DNA of 64,000 nt. Origin: Gemmatimonadota bacterium (GTDB taxonomy: Bacteria; Gemmatimonadota; Gemmatimonadetes; Longimicrobiales; Gaopeijiaceae). The notes beneath the pieces are model-generated. The model was not told the DNA's origin. It saw only the letters and a program-made list of their open reading frames with translations, and searched no databases. The position numbers and the translations under genes were made by a program. The stretch is taken from positions 1 through 64,000 of the forward strand of contig JBBEBG010000034.1 of assembly GCA_040882465.1 (NCBI GenBank), read 5' to 3'. Shown one piece after another: positions 1 through 8,305 of the stretch. Position 1 is the first letter of the stretch; each line of letters begins with the position of its first letter.

Positions 1-123
1 CAAAAGGGCTTCATCGAAAAGAGGCATCCCCGGCTCTTCCCAGGTTCCGCACTCTTTCCCCGCGGCGTGTTCGGATAACTCCGGTTCAGCGAGCCCAAGT
101 TCGCTTCTCGACGATTGTAGCCG

Positions 124-666
124 CTACGTGGAGAACGCCAGCGAACAACCGGAGTTGTAATCGGAACCCCGGAAGGCTAACTGAAGACCGAACGGCTCGA
201 AGGGTGTTGGCACAAATTCCTCCCCGGCGTTGCACGCGCACCCGGCGGGCTGTCGGCACGTGAGATTCCTGTTGATGCAGGAGTTCCCACACGCTTTCCC
301 CGTCGTGCACATCCGGCAGCAGGACCGCCTCGGTCCCGGTGACGGCGCCGGGGCTGTCTGAGGTACGGCGCGGGCGGGTGGCGCTGTTGTCGCACGGACG
401 CATGCGAGCCCCTCAGTACGAATGTCCCGCAGCCTCACGTCTCCGATCCCGTTCACCCGCGTTAGTTGATCCACGGTCGCGAAGGGCGATTCGGCGCGAA
501 TGGCAATAATCTCTCGTGCCCGGACCGTATCAACGTGGACGATCAAACGAAGTTGATCGAATGAGGCGGTATTGAGGTCCACGCATTCCCGGGCCTGCTG
601 GCCGTGAAGCCCGGCGGCACAGGCGAGGACGATTCCGGCGAGTAGGGCGGCTCTACGCATTCCCAC
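124..666 (-). CDS. Secreted ComEA-like helix-hairpin-helix protein with Cys-rich tail
   Basis: The 180-aa product starts with a hydrophobic signal peptide (about residues 1-22). Residues 30-85 form a helix-hairpin-helix domain of the ComEA type, seen as DLNTAS followed by VNGIGD, which in that family binds DNA non-specifically. The C-terminal part (about 112-150) has eight or more cysteines in the pattern CCRMC, CGNSC, C, CAC. Such tails occur on secreted competence-like or nuclease-like proteins. The combination suggests an exported DNA-binding protein. It is alone on the minus strand, and no nuclease domain is recognisable. Confidence 0.6.
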   Translation of the reverse strand: MGMRRAALLAGIVLACAAGLHGQQARECVDLNTASFDQLRLIVHVDTVRAREIIAIRAESPFATVDQLTRVNGIGDVRLRDIRTEGLACVRATTAPPARAVPQTAPAPSPGPRRSCCRMCTTGKACGNSCINRNLTCRQPAGCACNAGEEFVPTPFEPFGLQLAFRGSDYNSGCSLAFST

Positions 667-925
667 ACGCTACGAGGGTCTACGTTTCCGCGCCAGAAGA
701 GGTTAGCCGAAGTGTGCGGCCGTCACTCTTAGCGTCACAGTAACTCATTGCCGTACAAATACTTGCGACCATCGCACTTCGGGTCGCATACTTCGCTGTA
801 CGCGAACCGGGCGGGGGGCCACCCTTGGAAGATGCGCCCCGCACCCGGCTCTTCCACAAGGCCGGAGCCTCATGGCGTCCTACGTTGGGCGCCGTACCCT
901 CCGGCGTCAACGAGGAGAGCTTGCC

Positions 926-1513
926 ATGTCACCCGTCACCCAACACCCCCGCCGCTGGAGCGCCACCCCACCGACTGCGCTACGGAGCCGCATCGGCCTC
1001 GGATTTCATAAGAGATTCGAGCGGTCCGAGCCAGAGCCGGAAGCCCCCGCCGCCCCCCCGATCATCCGTCCGCCGTTCGATAGCTACACATGGCCCCGCC
1101 TCGCGCTGAACCATTATGCGGAGGCGGGGAGAATCTCGCGTGAGTCAATCCCGCTCATCATGTCCACGGTCGCTATCGCGTTCGACTCCGAATCCGGATC
1201 GGTGTGCCCCCGATGGGGACCTTGCGTGGCCGACGCCCTCAACGCTTCGCCGTCAACCATACTTCGGAGGTTCGATCGCCTTGGGATCCCCACTCCGCGC
1301 AAGTGGGTGGCTTGGGGACGAATCGTGGTGGCGGCGGAAGTCATGGCGAGCGGAAGCACAGGGGAGCGTGCCGCGCGCGTAGCTGGCTATTCATCAGGCG
1401 ACCCTCTTCGACATGCCGTGGCGGCTCAATTCGACTTCCCTCCTCGGTTCCGCATGATTCACCGGTTCCCCGATCCCGCTTGGCGATACGTCGCGGATAG
1501 CTGGATCCCCTGA
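926..1513 (+). CDS. AraC-type helix-turn-helix protein
   Basis: The start at 926 is chosen because a GAGGAG ribosome binding site lies just upstream; an upstream GTG/ATG frame from 872 has none. The protein is 195 aa. After a proline-rich N-terminus, the last 100 residues look like a double HTH: VADALNASPSTILRRF is the first recognition unit and AARVAGYSSGDPLRHAV the second, joined by a helix, as in AraC/XylS C-terminal domains. It probably controls genes of the accessory region. A GC-rich hairpin follows 8 bases after the stop. No ligand domain is recognised. Confidence 0.55.
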   Translation: MSPVTQHPRRWSATPPTALRSRIGLGFHKRFERSEPEPEAPAAPPIIRPPFDSYTWPRLALNHYAEAGRISRESIPLIMSTVAIAFDSESGSVCPRWGPCVADALNASPSTILRRFDRLGIPTPRKWVAWGRIVVAAEVMASGSTGERAARVAGYSSGDPLRHAVAAQFDFPPRFRMIHRFPDPAWRYVADSWIP

Positions 1514-1521
1514 CACGCTCC

Positions 1522-1551
1522 CGCCCCGGTCGCCTTCGGGTGGCCGGGGCG
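1522..1551. terminator. Hairpin after the AraC-type gene
   Basis: Two 13-base arms, 1522-1534 and 1539-1551, pair completely if two G-T wobbles are allowed, around a TTCG tetraloop. There is no clear T-run, so it may be a weak or factor-assisted terminator for the gene ending at 1513. Confidence 0.5.
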
Positions 1552-1646
1552 AAGTACGCCGCATTGCAGGGCTTGCGGGCGGGGTACTGCTTGCCGTCGT
1601 TGCCTTCGACGGTCTCGGGCTCTTCCCGTTTCGTAGAATTACGAAC

Positions 1647-1787
1647 TCACCCCCGGACGCCCCCCTCGGTGACCCCGAGCGCGTTTCCGATACGCACGTT
1701 CGTCCACCCCCACTCCCGGAGCTTCACCGCCGTCTCGCGCCTCAGTTCGCCGGACCACCGACGGCCGTTGCCTTTCAGGGCAATCAT
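1647..1787 (-). CDS. 46-aa HTH-like small protein
   Basis: This short ORF begins with ATG at 1787, 18 bases downstream of the methyltransferase stop and on the same strand. It contains RRETAVKLREWGWTNVRIG, which looks like the start of a homeodomain-like or resolvase-type helix-turn-helix. A diverged relative lies upstream of the methyltransferase (3435-3813), so the enzyme gene is flanked by two related HTH sequences. It may be only an N-terminal fragment of a longer DNA-binding protein. Confidence 0.45.
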   Translation of the reverse strand: MIALKGNGRRWSGELRRETAVKLREWGWTNVRIGNALGVTEGGVRG

Positions 1788-1805
1788 CCGCCCCCCGGTC
1801 GCCCG

Positions 1806-3422
1806 CTACGGCTCCTCCTCCAACTCAAGCTGAGGTTCGGCAACTTTTCTCGCCGCTTCGGGCGCCCGCTTGTAGGTCACGTTAGCTCCCCGCACGTCCG
1901 GCATGTCGATCCGCTTGCCCTGCAACAGCTCCGCGACCGTGAGAAGCTGGATTCGTGCGTGCTTGCCCCAGGGGGACTCGTAGAAGTCAGCCGAAGCCGC
2001 CTCCTTTCGCATAGGATCGGTTGGCTCTTGGAAACTCACGAGCACTCCGATTGCTGCCCCCTCCCGATCCACCACTCCTCTGAGGTCCCGTACATGGGCC
2101 GGACCGGTCTTCCCTGCCTTCACGGAGATGATGACCTGTTTCGTCTTCCCCTTGGCCCCCTCGTCGTGGAAGTAGAGGCGGCCGTCGATCCCCCGATCAG
2201 CGCCCTTCTTCTCCTCATGAGGCCGTGCGCCCACCAGACCGAGAGCCCAGAATTGAAACTGGTACGGATCATCTTTAGCGAGTTGTTCGGCATCCGGAAC
2301 GCTGACCGGCTCGCCCACCACATCGTAGCTCATGGCAATCTCTGGCCCGAACGAGTCTTGCAGCCGGTGGCGAATGAGGTTGATCGCAAGGTGCGTGATG
2401 TCGATCCCGATCCAGCGACGCCCCAGTTTCTGGGCTGATGCGACTGCGGTCCCGCACCCACAGAAGGGATCGAGGACTACGTCTTCTGGGTTGCTGCTGG
2501 CTTCGATGATTCGATCAAGGAGGGCTTCGGGCTTCTGGGTGGGATACCCGAGCCTCTCGCCGTGCCAAGACCGAAGGGCTTGAATGTCAGCCCAGACATC
2601 TTGGGCCGGAAGTCCTGGCATTTCATCGAGGTAGCGCTTGATTCGCGGAAATCCGTTCCGCGTGTAGTAGACTCGCCCTTCTGCATCGAGCGCCACCATG
2701 CGAGCCTCGGGAACCCGCCAGATTCGAGTTACGCCCTTCCACTCGTATTCGTATCCTCCGCCCTGAAGTCCGGCCGCACTTAAGTCTCCGGACATAAAGC
2801 GCCGTCCGTCCTCATCTTCATAGCGGTAGTATTGCTCGACGTACTCCGCCTCATATGGTTGGTACGTCTCATTCCATGTCGGGTCCGGCCCCGCGACGTA
2901 GTAGAGGATAGCATCATGCACGCGACCGTATCGGGTCGCATCGGAGTGGCCACTCGTGCGCTTCCAGATGATCTCGTTACGGAAGGACGCGGGTCCAAAG
3001 ACTGCATCCATGAGAAGCTTCAGGTAGTGACTCGCCGTCGGGTCGCAATGGAGGTAGATCGAGGCGGTCGGCTTCATGGCACGGCGGAGCGCAACAAGCC
3101 TCGGGGCCATCATGGAGAGGTACGCGAGCATATCACTCTCCTCCAGGATCGTCCGGAACGCCTGGAGGGTCCGCGACACCTCACCACCCAACTCGACTGT
3201 CTCAGCATAGGCGAGGGCCGAAGCCTCGTTCCATTCCCACGTGTCTTCGAACGCCCGGATCTGCGCCGGAGCGGGCTGCCCCTCTTTGTGCCCGAACAGA
3301 ATGTTGTAGTCCTGATTCGAGTTGAACGGCGGATCGAGGTACACGAGGTCCACCGACGCATCCGGGATATGCCGCCGGAGCACGTCGAGGTTATCCCCGT
3401 AGTAGAGCTTGTTTTCCGCCAT
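1806..3422 (-). CDS. Site-specific DNA methyltransferase fused to Mrr-like nuclease domain
   Basis: The 538-aa protein is an amino-methyltransferase of the beta order: catalytic motif IV (LDPPFN, about residue 30) precedes the SAM-binding motif I (DPFCGCGTA, about residue 320). It would methylate adenine N6 or cytosine N4. After residue 390 a second domain carries GADRGIDG followed by VIISVKAGK, which resembles the PD-(D/E)xK core of Mrr-type endonucleases. Modification and a possible cleavage activity would then share one chain, as in single-protein restriction systems. No specificity subunit or separate nuclease is adjacent. Small HTH sequences lie on both sides. Confidence 0.8.
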   Translation of the reverse strand: MAENKLYYGDNLDVLRRHIPDASVDLVYLDPPFNSNQDYNILFGHKEGQPAPAQIRAFEDTWEWNEASALAYAETVELGGEVSRTLQAFRTILEESDMLAYLSMMAPRLVALRRAMKPTASIYLHCDPTASHYLKLLMDAVFGPASFRNEIIWKRTSGHSDATRYGRVHDAILYYVAGPDPTWNETYQPYEAEYVEQYYRYEDEDGRRFMSGDLSAAGLQGGGYEYEWKGVTRIWRVPEARMVALDAEGRVYYTRNGFPRIKRYLDEMPGLPAQDVWADIQALRSWHGERLGYPTQKPEALLDRIIEASSNPEDVVLDPFCGCGTAVASAQKLGRRWIGIDITHLAINLIRHRLQDSFGPEIAMSYDVVGEPVSVPDAEQLAKDDPYQFQFWALGLVGARPHEEKKGADRGIDGRLYFHDEGAKGKTKQVIISVKAGKTGPAHVRDLRGVVDREGAAIGVLVSFQEPTDPMRKEAASADFYESPWGKHARIQLLTVAELLQGKRIDMPDVRGANVTYKRAPEAARKVAEPQLELEEEP

Positions 3423-3434
3423 TGCACCCTCGTC

Positions 3435-3813
3435 TTACCGGATCGGCGCGTCGGGGTCCATCTTGGCCAAGAAGTCCTCGAGCCGCCAGGGACGTTCAGT
3501 TACTCCCGCCGCCATGGGCGGGATCGTCTTGATGTCTTCGTTGGCCTTCGCGAGAGTTCCGTGCGGCGTGCAGAAGTAGTACGCCATGCACGACCCCACC
3601 CATCTACCTCGTCGCGCTGAGCGGGGCGCGTTGCGTTCCTCTTCTTTGATGAACTGGGCGAGCCAGCCTGAGACCGCCGACTGGATGCCCCGGAGGACTC
3701 CTGCGATTTTGCAATGCGGTCAGCCCTTTTCCCGAAGTTTTGCCGCCCTCTCGTGTTCCTGTTCGCGGGACCACTGACAGCGGTTGCCGTCGCTACGGGC
3801 GACGTCGTATCAT
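3435..3813 (-). pseudogene. Broken HTH DNA-binding protein
   Basis: Translating leftward from about 3800 gives an HTH segment (AAKLREKG, stop, then KIAGVLRGIQSAVSGW) and a tail that runs in frame to a TAA at 3435. Compared with the 46-aa HTH at 1647-1787, the stop replaces a tryptophan codon (TGG to TGA). The region between the ATG at 3813 and the HTH also has a length change that puts the start out of frame. The last 50 codons could still be translated from an ATG at 3587, ending 13 bases before the methyltransferase start. It may once have been a regulator of that gene. Confidence 0.5.
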
Positions 3814-3890
3814 GCGCTTGCCTGACCGTCGCTCGTAATCTGAAATGTGCGCCAATCCGGGAGCACGCCCCCATGCTCTTCGTGGACTGA

Positions 3891-4055
3891 ATGACTAGAC
3901 GTGCAGCCTTCGGACTCCTCGCCGCGCTCCTACTTCTGGCGAGTCTCTGGACCGCTTTCATGTTCCGGTACGAAATGGAGTGCGGAGGGGGCGGGCCAGG
4001 CACAATTACCTGCGTTCGATTGGACCACTGGACAGGACGAATGCTCGGGCGATAG
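3891..4055 (+). CDS. 54-aa single-pass membrane protein
   Basis: ATG at 3891 opens a frame of 54 codons ending in TAG. Residues 4-26 (AAFGLLAALLLLASLWTAF) are a hydrophobic segment suited to a membrane anchor or signal peptide, followed by a short polar tail with two cysteines (ECGGGG and TCVRL). It is unrelated to anything recognised. Coding is supported only by the hydrophobic pattern. Confidence 0.4.
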   Translation: MTRRAAFGLLAALLLLASLWTAFMFRYEMECGGGGPGTITCVRLDHWTGRMLGR

Positions 4056-4237
4056 GGCCCGAACGCTAGGTGCACAAGAGAGTAGAGAGTCTTGAAGGTG
4101 CCCGCGTGTGCGCCCCTAGGAATGCCGATTGACGAACGGTAGGGAGGAGGTCCTCGCGAAGCTCGCCCGGGAGAAGTGCCCGGAGATCAAGAAGGTAGCC
4201 GAGCTGGAGCGGTAACGGAAAATGCCCATGCGTCATT

Positions 4238-4435
4238 GTGAATGTGGATACGAGCTCCAAGTCGATCGAGTCATTCAACGAAACCGGATGCCGCCGCCGG
4301 TGTGCCTTTACCAGACGCACCCGCGCCTGTCCCATGTGCGGAAGCACTGGTATGCACCAGCTGATTCTTGGCGGCGGACTGAGTTGTTGCGAATGCGCGA
4401 AGCATTGGAAGGTTGGGAAGGAGCCGGGGGAATAA
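4238..4435 (+). CDS. Small zinc-ribbon protein
   Basis: This 65-aa frame starts with GTG. Its C-terminal half has CPMCGSTG and then SCCECAKHW, a plausible four-cysteine zinc ribbon. A competing frame from 4222 also starts with a CECGY motif, so a frameshift joining the two is possible. No strong ribosome binding site is visible and the function is unknown. Confidence 0.4.
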   Translation: MNVDTSSKSIESFNETGCRRRCAFTRRTRACPMCGSTGMHQLILGGGLSCCECAKHWKVGKEPGE

Positions 4436-4463
4436 AGGTGAAACTCACGGTGCGTTGCCCAAC

Positions 4464-5126
4464 ATGACCTCGACCGTTGCCGTGCTTCAGGTCCCTCTTG
4501 TCGATTCTCTTCTAATCGCCATCGAGGCGCGACAGGCCGTTGAGCATGCCTACCGGAGCGACCTCCTGGCAGTGGTGCTCTGGAGCCTCGCAACTGCCGT
4601 CGGAATCGTGATTCTACTGGTGTCGGTGGGCTGGCTCGTGAACATTCGGATTTACAAGAATGACTTGAACACGATGAGGGGCGAGTTGGACGCGGGCCTC
4701 CGGGCGGATTTCGACAGAGACCTGAAAAAGTTAACGCAAGCCATTCAGGGCCAGGTTGAAGAAATCATGCGGCAGAATCAAGCGCTGTTCGAGGCCAAGG
4801 CCGCCGAGCTCGCGACGATGGTCCACGGCGATCGCTACTCCAGGTTCATTCAGGTTGCCCGAGACCACTGGCACGAGGGGAACGTTGGCGCTGCGATTGT
4901 TGCGTGTTCGCTCGCCCTGGGAACGGCCCTCGACTCGGGTGTGTCCTATTTGGTTGGAGAGTCCTTGGGGCTCATGGTGGAAATACTTGAGACGAAGGAG
5001 GCGCTCAGTCACTCCGAAAGGGACCGGCTTGAGAAACATCTACAGCGGGTACCAAACGAGAACGCCCTCCTTCGCGATCGTGCACTCCGAGCACTGGCCG
5101 AAGGCCCGATCAGGCCGAGCCCGTGA
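4464..5126 (+). CDS. Membrane-anchored coiled-coil protein
   Basis: The 220-aa product, from the ATG at 4464, has one transmembrane helix at about residues 36-61 (VVLWSLATAVGIVILLVSV). A long charged, probably coiled-coil stretch follows (about 75-125), then a helical domain with AIVACSLALGTAL. The ORF extends upstream to 4413, but the added residues are basic and unlike a natural start. It stands alone on the plus strand; no family is recognised. Confidence 0.5.
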   Translation: MTSTVAVLQVPLVDSLLIAIEARQAVEHAYRSDLLAVVLWSLATAVGIVILLVSVGWLVNIRIYKNDLNTMRGELDAGLRADFDRDLKKLTQAIQGQVEEIMRQNQALFEAKAAELATMVHGDRYSRFIQVARDHWHEGNVGAAIVACSLALGTALDSGVSYLVGESLGLMVEILETKEALSHSERDRLEKHLQRVPNENALLRDRALRALAEGPIRPSP

Positions 5127-5293
5127 CCTCCTTCCGATCCAGGTGCCGGCTATCAAGGAACGCAAGGGCCGGAGTGACCGATTCGGACGCCGGATGTTCG
5201 CACGCGAACTCGAGCGCGGAGTTGAGGGAGGAGGCGGGAGAGTGAGCGAACGGTCGCTGATTCCGCGCTGATCGTAGGGCGGTATCGTGGTGC

Positions 5294-5500
5294 ATGGGCT
5301 TCCTCGTTCTCCCCGACGACGTGTTGCGCCTGGACGTGGACGGCGAGGCTGTCACCTTCTGGACATGGGACACCCCGGCGCTTCTCGCACGCGGTAGGGG
5401 CGACGTGGTGCCGCTGGACCCGTTCCCACGATACGACCGAGCGCGGCACTTACCCAAGGAAGAGTTGCGCGAACTGTGGCGGGCGAAGCGGGAGCCGTGA
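5294..5500 (+). CDS. 68-aa hypothetical protein conserved with region B
   Basis: The product begins MGFLVLPDDVLRLDVDGEAV and contains FWTWDTPALLARGRGD. A clear relative is encoded at 34367-34735 in region B, with about 70 percent identity over the first 65 residues by eye. Conservation of protein sequence while neighbours change supports a real gene. It marks the outer edge of the conserved module shared by the two elements. The function is unknown. Confidence 0.6.
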   Translation: MGFLVLPDDVLRLDVDGEAVTFWTWDTPALLARGRGDVVPLDPFPRYDRARHLPKEELRELWRAKREP

Positions 5501-5627
5501 CAGGGCGAAGGGCTGCCGTGGAGGGCCGAAGGCCCGGAGCCGGCACACGCGCAGTTAGGCGCCGTGTGAATTCTAGGTTCCTGCCCGAAACTCCGTCAAT
5601 GCATTGTGCCGGCGCTGAGCTCGACAT

Positions 5628-6116
5628 CTACTCCACAATAATGGGGGCTTCGCCCTCGAAGTCCCTCCGCAGGGCAAGGATCAGATCTTCTCCCTTGCTT
5701 CGATCAATTTGTAGCTCGTCTTGCACACGCTCCTCTAACCTATCCACCAAGTAGCTGATGTACCGACCGGCTTCTGCGTCAGTCAGATCCTTAATCGCCC
5801 GTTTCTGCACACTCTCGATCTCTCCGAGAAGCCGCGCCGCAACGAGCTGCGCCTCCATCGCTCTTACCTGCACGAGCTGAGCTTCGGCGAGCTGCATTTG
5901 CAGCAACGACTCCACTTCGGCAGCACTCCTTATCGCAGCACTGAGCCTTGTTGCTTCGCGCTGTGTCTCCTCAAGAACGCGAATCTGCTCTTCAAGGTCC
6001 CCACGGGCGCCTATCTCGTATACAGGGAACCGATTCCGCTCAAACAGCTTCAGCGTGGCGTCATACACGGCCTTGACCGTGGTGTCGAGTGCCAGGGCGT
6101 TCAGAACGTCAAACAT
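5628..6116 (-). CDS. Alpha-helical coiled-coil protein, second gene of a pair
   Basis: The 162-aa protein is rich in Glu, Arg, Leu and Ala, with a long heptad-like region (about residues 40-125: QIRVLEETQREATRLSAAIR onward) and no signal peptide or membrane segment. It begins 5 bases after the stop of the 6122-6610 gene, so the two form an operon. The pair occupies the place that the DAP-decarboxylase-like gene holds in region B. The family is not recognised. Confidence 0.55.
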   Translation of the reverse strand: MFDVLNALALDTTVKAVYDATLKLFERNRFPVYEIGARGDLEEQIRVLEETQREATRLSAAIRSAAEVESLLQMQLAEAQLVQVRAMEAQLVAARLLGEIESVQKRAIKDLTDAEAGRYISYLVDRLEERVQDELQIDRSKGEDLILALRRDFEGEAPIIVE

Positions 6117-6121
6117 GCGAT

Positions 6122-6610
6122 TCAGACTCCAAGCTCTAGAACGTCGAACGAAGCCCGAGGTAGATTCTCGATTATATACTCCAGCGAGAGCGGATGAGCT
6201 CGATCGGGAACTGGGACTTTCTTGATCACCACCGCCACTGGCGCGAAGGGAATCACGAAGAGCAGGGGCCGGAAATCTCGGACCTGTGATGCCCCGATGA
6301 TCGCGGCGATGTCCTTCTCGTCGTCCGCGGTGATCTTTCCTTCCCCTCGTCTTGCCGTGGCACCTCGCAGAATGCCGCCCTTGTTTCGCTTGATGCCGTC
6401 GCTGTGCAAATCACCCCGAGCGACCTCACCCGCCAGCGAATGATAAATCTCGCAGGGGCTACAGGTGGGCGGGATGTTCAAGTGGGGCGCGGCTGTTCGT
6501 CCGTCGAATACCGGGCCGCACCATGCGTAGTGCGTGCCGCCGTAGAAGCGTTCCGCGATGGCCCACGCGAGCCATGTGTTGGTTGAGTACAGCACGAGCG
6601 GATCATTCAT
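6122..6610 (-). CDS. Hypothetical protein, first gene of a pair
   Basis: This 162-aa protein begins MNDPLVLYSTNTWLAWAIAE and contains HYAWCGPVFDGR, EIYHSLAGEVARGDLHS and RDFRPLLFVIPFAPVA. The conserved-looking aromatic and charged clusters suggest an enzyme or nucleotide-binding fold, but no named family can be assigned. It overlaps no neighbour, and its stop is 5 bases before the start of the coiled-coil gene at 6116. A cargo or defence role is only a guess from its position. Confidence 0.55.
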   Translation of the reverse strand: MNDPLVLYSTNTWLAWAIAERFYGGTHYAWCGPVFDGRTAAPHLNIPPTCSPCEIYHSLAGEVARGDLHSDGIKRNKGGILRGATARRGEGKITADDEKDIAAIIGASQVRDFRPLLFVIPFAPVAVVIKKVPVPDRAHPLSLEYIIENLPRASFDVLELGV

Positions 6611-6790
6611 GGCGTGACAAATTCAAACGTACCTTGCATTCCGTCGCTTCAACAGCGGAGGCCGACCCCTGCATAGTTTTCGTGAGGTAGCGCTTCACAT
6701 GGCGCCTTGTCGGATTCCCGAACCCTCGTTCGGCGATGCTACACTGTATCGGGTCAACCTACACCCTCGTATTCGCAGGCGCGACACGGC

Positions 6791-7036
6791 CTACCGTACC
6801 GCCATCCCCACGAGCTCGCCTAGCTCCCCGTCCGTCAGCTTCCACGGCGCCCGATGACTCTCTCCGAGTCGGACCTCCAAGGTCCGGCCCGTCTCCGATA
6901 CCGCCCGCGCCTTAGCCGACAGGTGCCAGGGCGTGCCGTCTCTGTCCCTCCACACGAATGCCCCTGCCTTCGCGGCCCCGAAGTAGAAGCCGACGGTGCC
7001 CTCGGGAATCGCGTGGACGTGGCGAACGCCTCGCAC
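6791..7036 (-). CDS. 81-aa protein, divergent from the lipoprotein; N-terminus probably frameshifted
   Basis: The frame from a GTG at 7036 encodes RGVRHVHAIPEGTVGF, then FVWRDRDGTPWHLSAKARA and a C-terminus with APWKLTDGELGELVGM. The homologous sequence at 32223-32352 in region B reads MGSSKVLVRGVPHVHAIPE from an ATG. In region A the equivalent ATG is one base out of frame, so this copy has either lost about 8 N-terminal residues or uses the GTG. The function is unknown; the WxLxD pattern at the end also appears in the 85-aa protein at 35899. Confidence 0.45.
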   Translation of the reverse strand: MRGVRHVHAIPEGTVGFYFGAAKAGAFVWRDRDGTPWHLSAKARAVSETGRTLEVRLGESHRAPWKLTDGELGELVGMAVR

Positions 7037-7341
7037 GAGGACCTATAGGGCTCCCCATGCCGTCCTTCGGGTCTCAAGTGAAGACGAGGAGCGCCCCTGG
7101 CTCGAAGCGCTCCGAGGCGTCGAGGTAGAGGCTCCCGGCACGGCCGGAGGGGTCCTTCCATGTTCTGAGGGCTGGCACAACGGCTCTGCGGATCTTCGGG
7201 AGTCCTACGGGACCCCCGAACGTGCATCGCATCGATTCCGTCTACAAGGCCGGGTAGGTATGGCGAAGCAACGGGTTCGCTCGTAGTCTCGAATACGAAA
7301 CGAATCACGTCCCCCTGGGGCCGGAATGGGAGGGGCCGCCG
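7037..7341. other. Non-coding intergenic region between divergent genes
   Basis: No convincing ORF is present on either strand; frames that run through it do not agree between this copy and the one in region B (31940-32222), although the DNA is similar. It should therefore hold the divergent promoters of the 81-aa gene and the lipoprotein. No sharp -35/-10 pair is identified. Confidence 0.5.
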
Positions 7342-8091
7342 ATGCGCGCAATGCTGACCGTCGTCGGGCTTGTCCTTCTTGGTGGGTGCGTCCCGCCAGA
7401 GGAGTCTGAGAGCGGGGAGGAGCAGGTTGAATCCACGGAGACAAGCGCAGAAGACCTGTTCGCTGTCCTTCGCCAGAGTCAAGAACTCCCAGGGCTGGAG
7501 TGGCGTGCCGTCGCAATGGCTGAGGAATTGATCGCCCGTTTTTCGGGTACGCCATTGGGTGATTCTGCGTCGGCCATGATCGCCGACCTCAGGGCGAGGG
7601 AGGCCGCCGCAGCCCAGGCGGAGGAAGAGGCGCGCGAGGCCGAAAGATTGGCCGCCAAATGGTCGTACTCGGTGTCTCAAGACCCCATGACATCCCGGGA
7701 GACGCGCACGGCGACCATTAGCTCCGAGAACACTGTCAATTTCGCGTTTCCGTACCAAGGCGAGCAGCGGGGCACGCTTACCTTGCGTGACCATCCAACC
7801 TTCGGCCGGGATATAATCTTTCGGATTGAGCGAGGACAGCTTCTCTGCACGTCTTACAGTGGTTGCCGCGTGCGGATTCGGTTCGACGAAGGCGCGGCCC
7901 AGTCCTGGGAGGCGGTCGGGCCCTCTGACAACTCATCGGAGTCGCTGTTCATGCGGAACTATGACGGATTTTTGCCGCGATTGAGGGAAGCCGATGTCGT
8001 GCTCGTCCAAGCGGAGGCTTACCAGGAGGGTTCGCCAATCTTCGAGTTCCGGGTCGGAGGATTCGACTTCAACAGGTATTCCGGTCGGTGA
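7342..8091 (+). CDS. Lipoprotein with conserved satellite-type C-terminal domain
   Basis: The 249-aa product has a lipobox (LVLLGGC, Cys at residue 15), so it would be lipidated and exported. A Glu/Ala-rich helix (about 30-105) leads to a beta-rich domain beginning KWSYSVSQDPMTSRETRTA and including FAFPYQGEQRGTLTLRDHP and YQEGSPIFEFRVGGFD. The near-identical paralogue is 31190-31939. The stop overlaps a GTG (8088) that begins only a 20-codon remnant of the 92-aa gene; in region B that gene follows intact. The domain is known to me only as an uncharacterised one in phage and mobile DNA. Confidence 0.8.
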   Translation: MRAMLTVVGLVLLGGCVPPEESESGEEQVESTETSAEDLFAVLRQSQELPGLEWRAVAMAEELIARFSGTPLGDSASAMIADLRAREAAAAQAEEEAREAERLAAKWSYSVSQDPMTSRETRTATISSENTVNFAFPYQGEQRGTLTLRDHPTFGRDIIFRIERGQLLCTSYSGCRVRIRFDEGAAQSWEAVGPSDNSSESLFMRNYDGFLPRLREADVVLVQAEAYQEGSPIFEFRVGGFDFNRYSGR

Positions 8092-8150
8092 ACTTCCAAG
8101 AACGCTACTGCGGGGCACCCGGGATGTTGAGAGGGAAAGTGGTGCGATGA
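8088..8150 (+). pseudogene. N-terminal remnant of the 92-aa gene
   Basis: GTG at 8088 overlaps the lipoprotein stop exactly as the 92-aa gene does in region B. The first four codons (start, Asn, Phe, then Gln where region B has His) match NFHEPLRA in kind, after which the frame diverges and stops after 20 codons. A complete, though also broken, version lies at 9418-9696. Foreign DNA therefore appears to have entered after the first codons. Confidence 0.45.
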
Positions 8151-8305
8151 CTTCGCCCGACGATAGGAGGCTACCACCGATCACGGGTGCCGGAGTGGAT
8201 GAGATACCACCCTTTCGCCCCGGCGGCATCGCGGACGCCATCGAGTGTCGCGGCGGGGAGTTGGCCCGGCTGGCGGAACGACTTCGAAAGGAGGCTCGGA
8301 AATGA
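8147..8305 (+). CDS. 52-aa hypothetical protein
   Basis: The ATG at 8147 overlaps the end of the 20-codon remnant, and the TGA at 8303-8305 overlaps the ATG of the next gene (ATGA). The protein has a proline-rich N-terminal half and a helical end (ELARLAERLRKEARK). Tight coupling on both sides is the main evidence that it is translated. The function is unknown. Confidence 0.45.
   Translation: MTSPDDRRLPPITGAGVDEIPPFRPGGIADAIECRGGELARLAERLRKEARK

Larger units (their letters stand above)
6930..8105 (+). repeat. Inverted repeat copy 1 (shared with 31180-32350)
   Basis: The small divergent gene, the roughly 300-base intergenic stretch and the whole lipoprotein gene are closely similar to the reverse complement of about 31180-32350. 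Similarity continues through the non-coding part, for example around the TCTACAAGGCCGGGTA stretch near 7240, so it is duplicated DNA and not only protein homology. It ends within the first codons after the lipoprotein gene. Confidence 0.8.
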
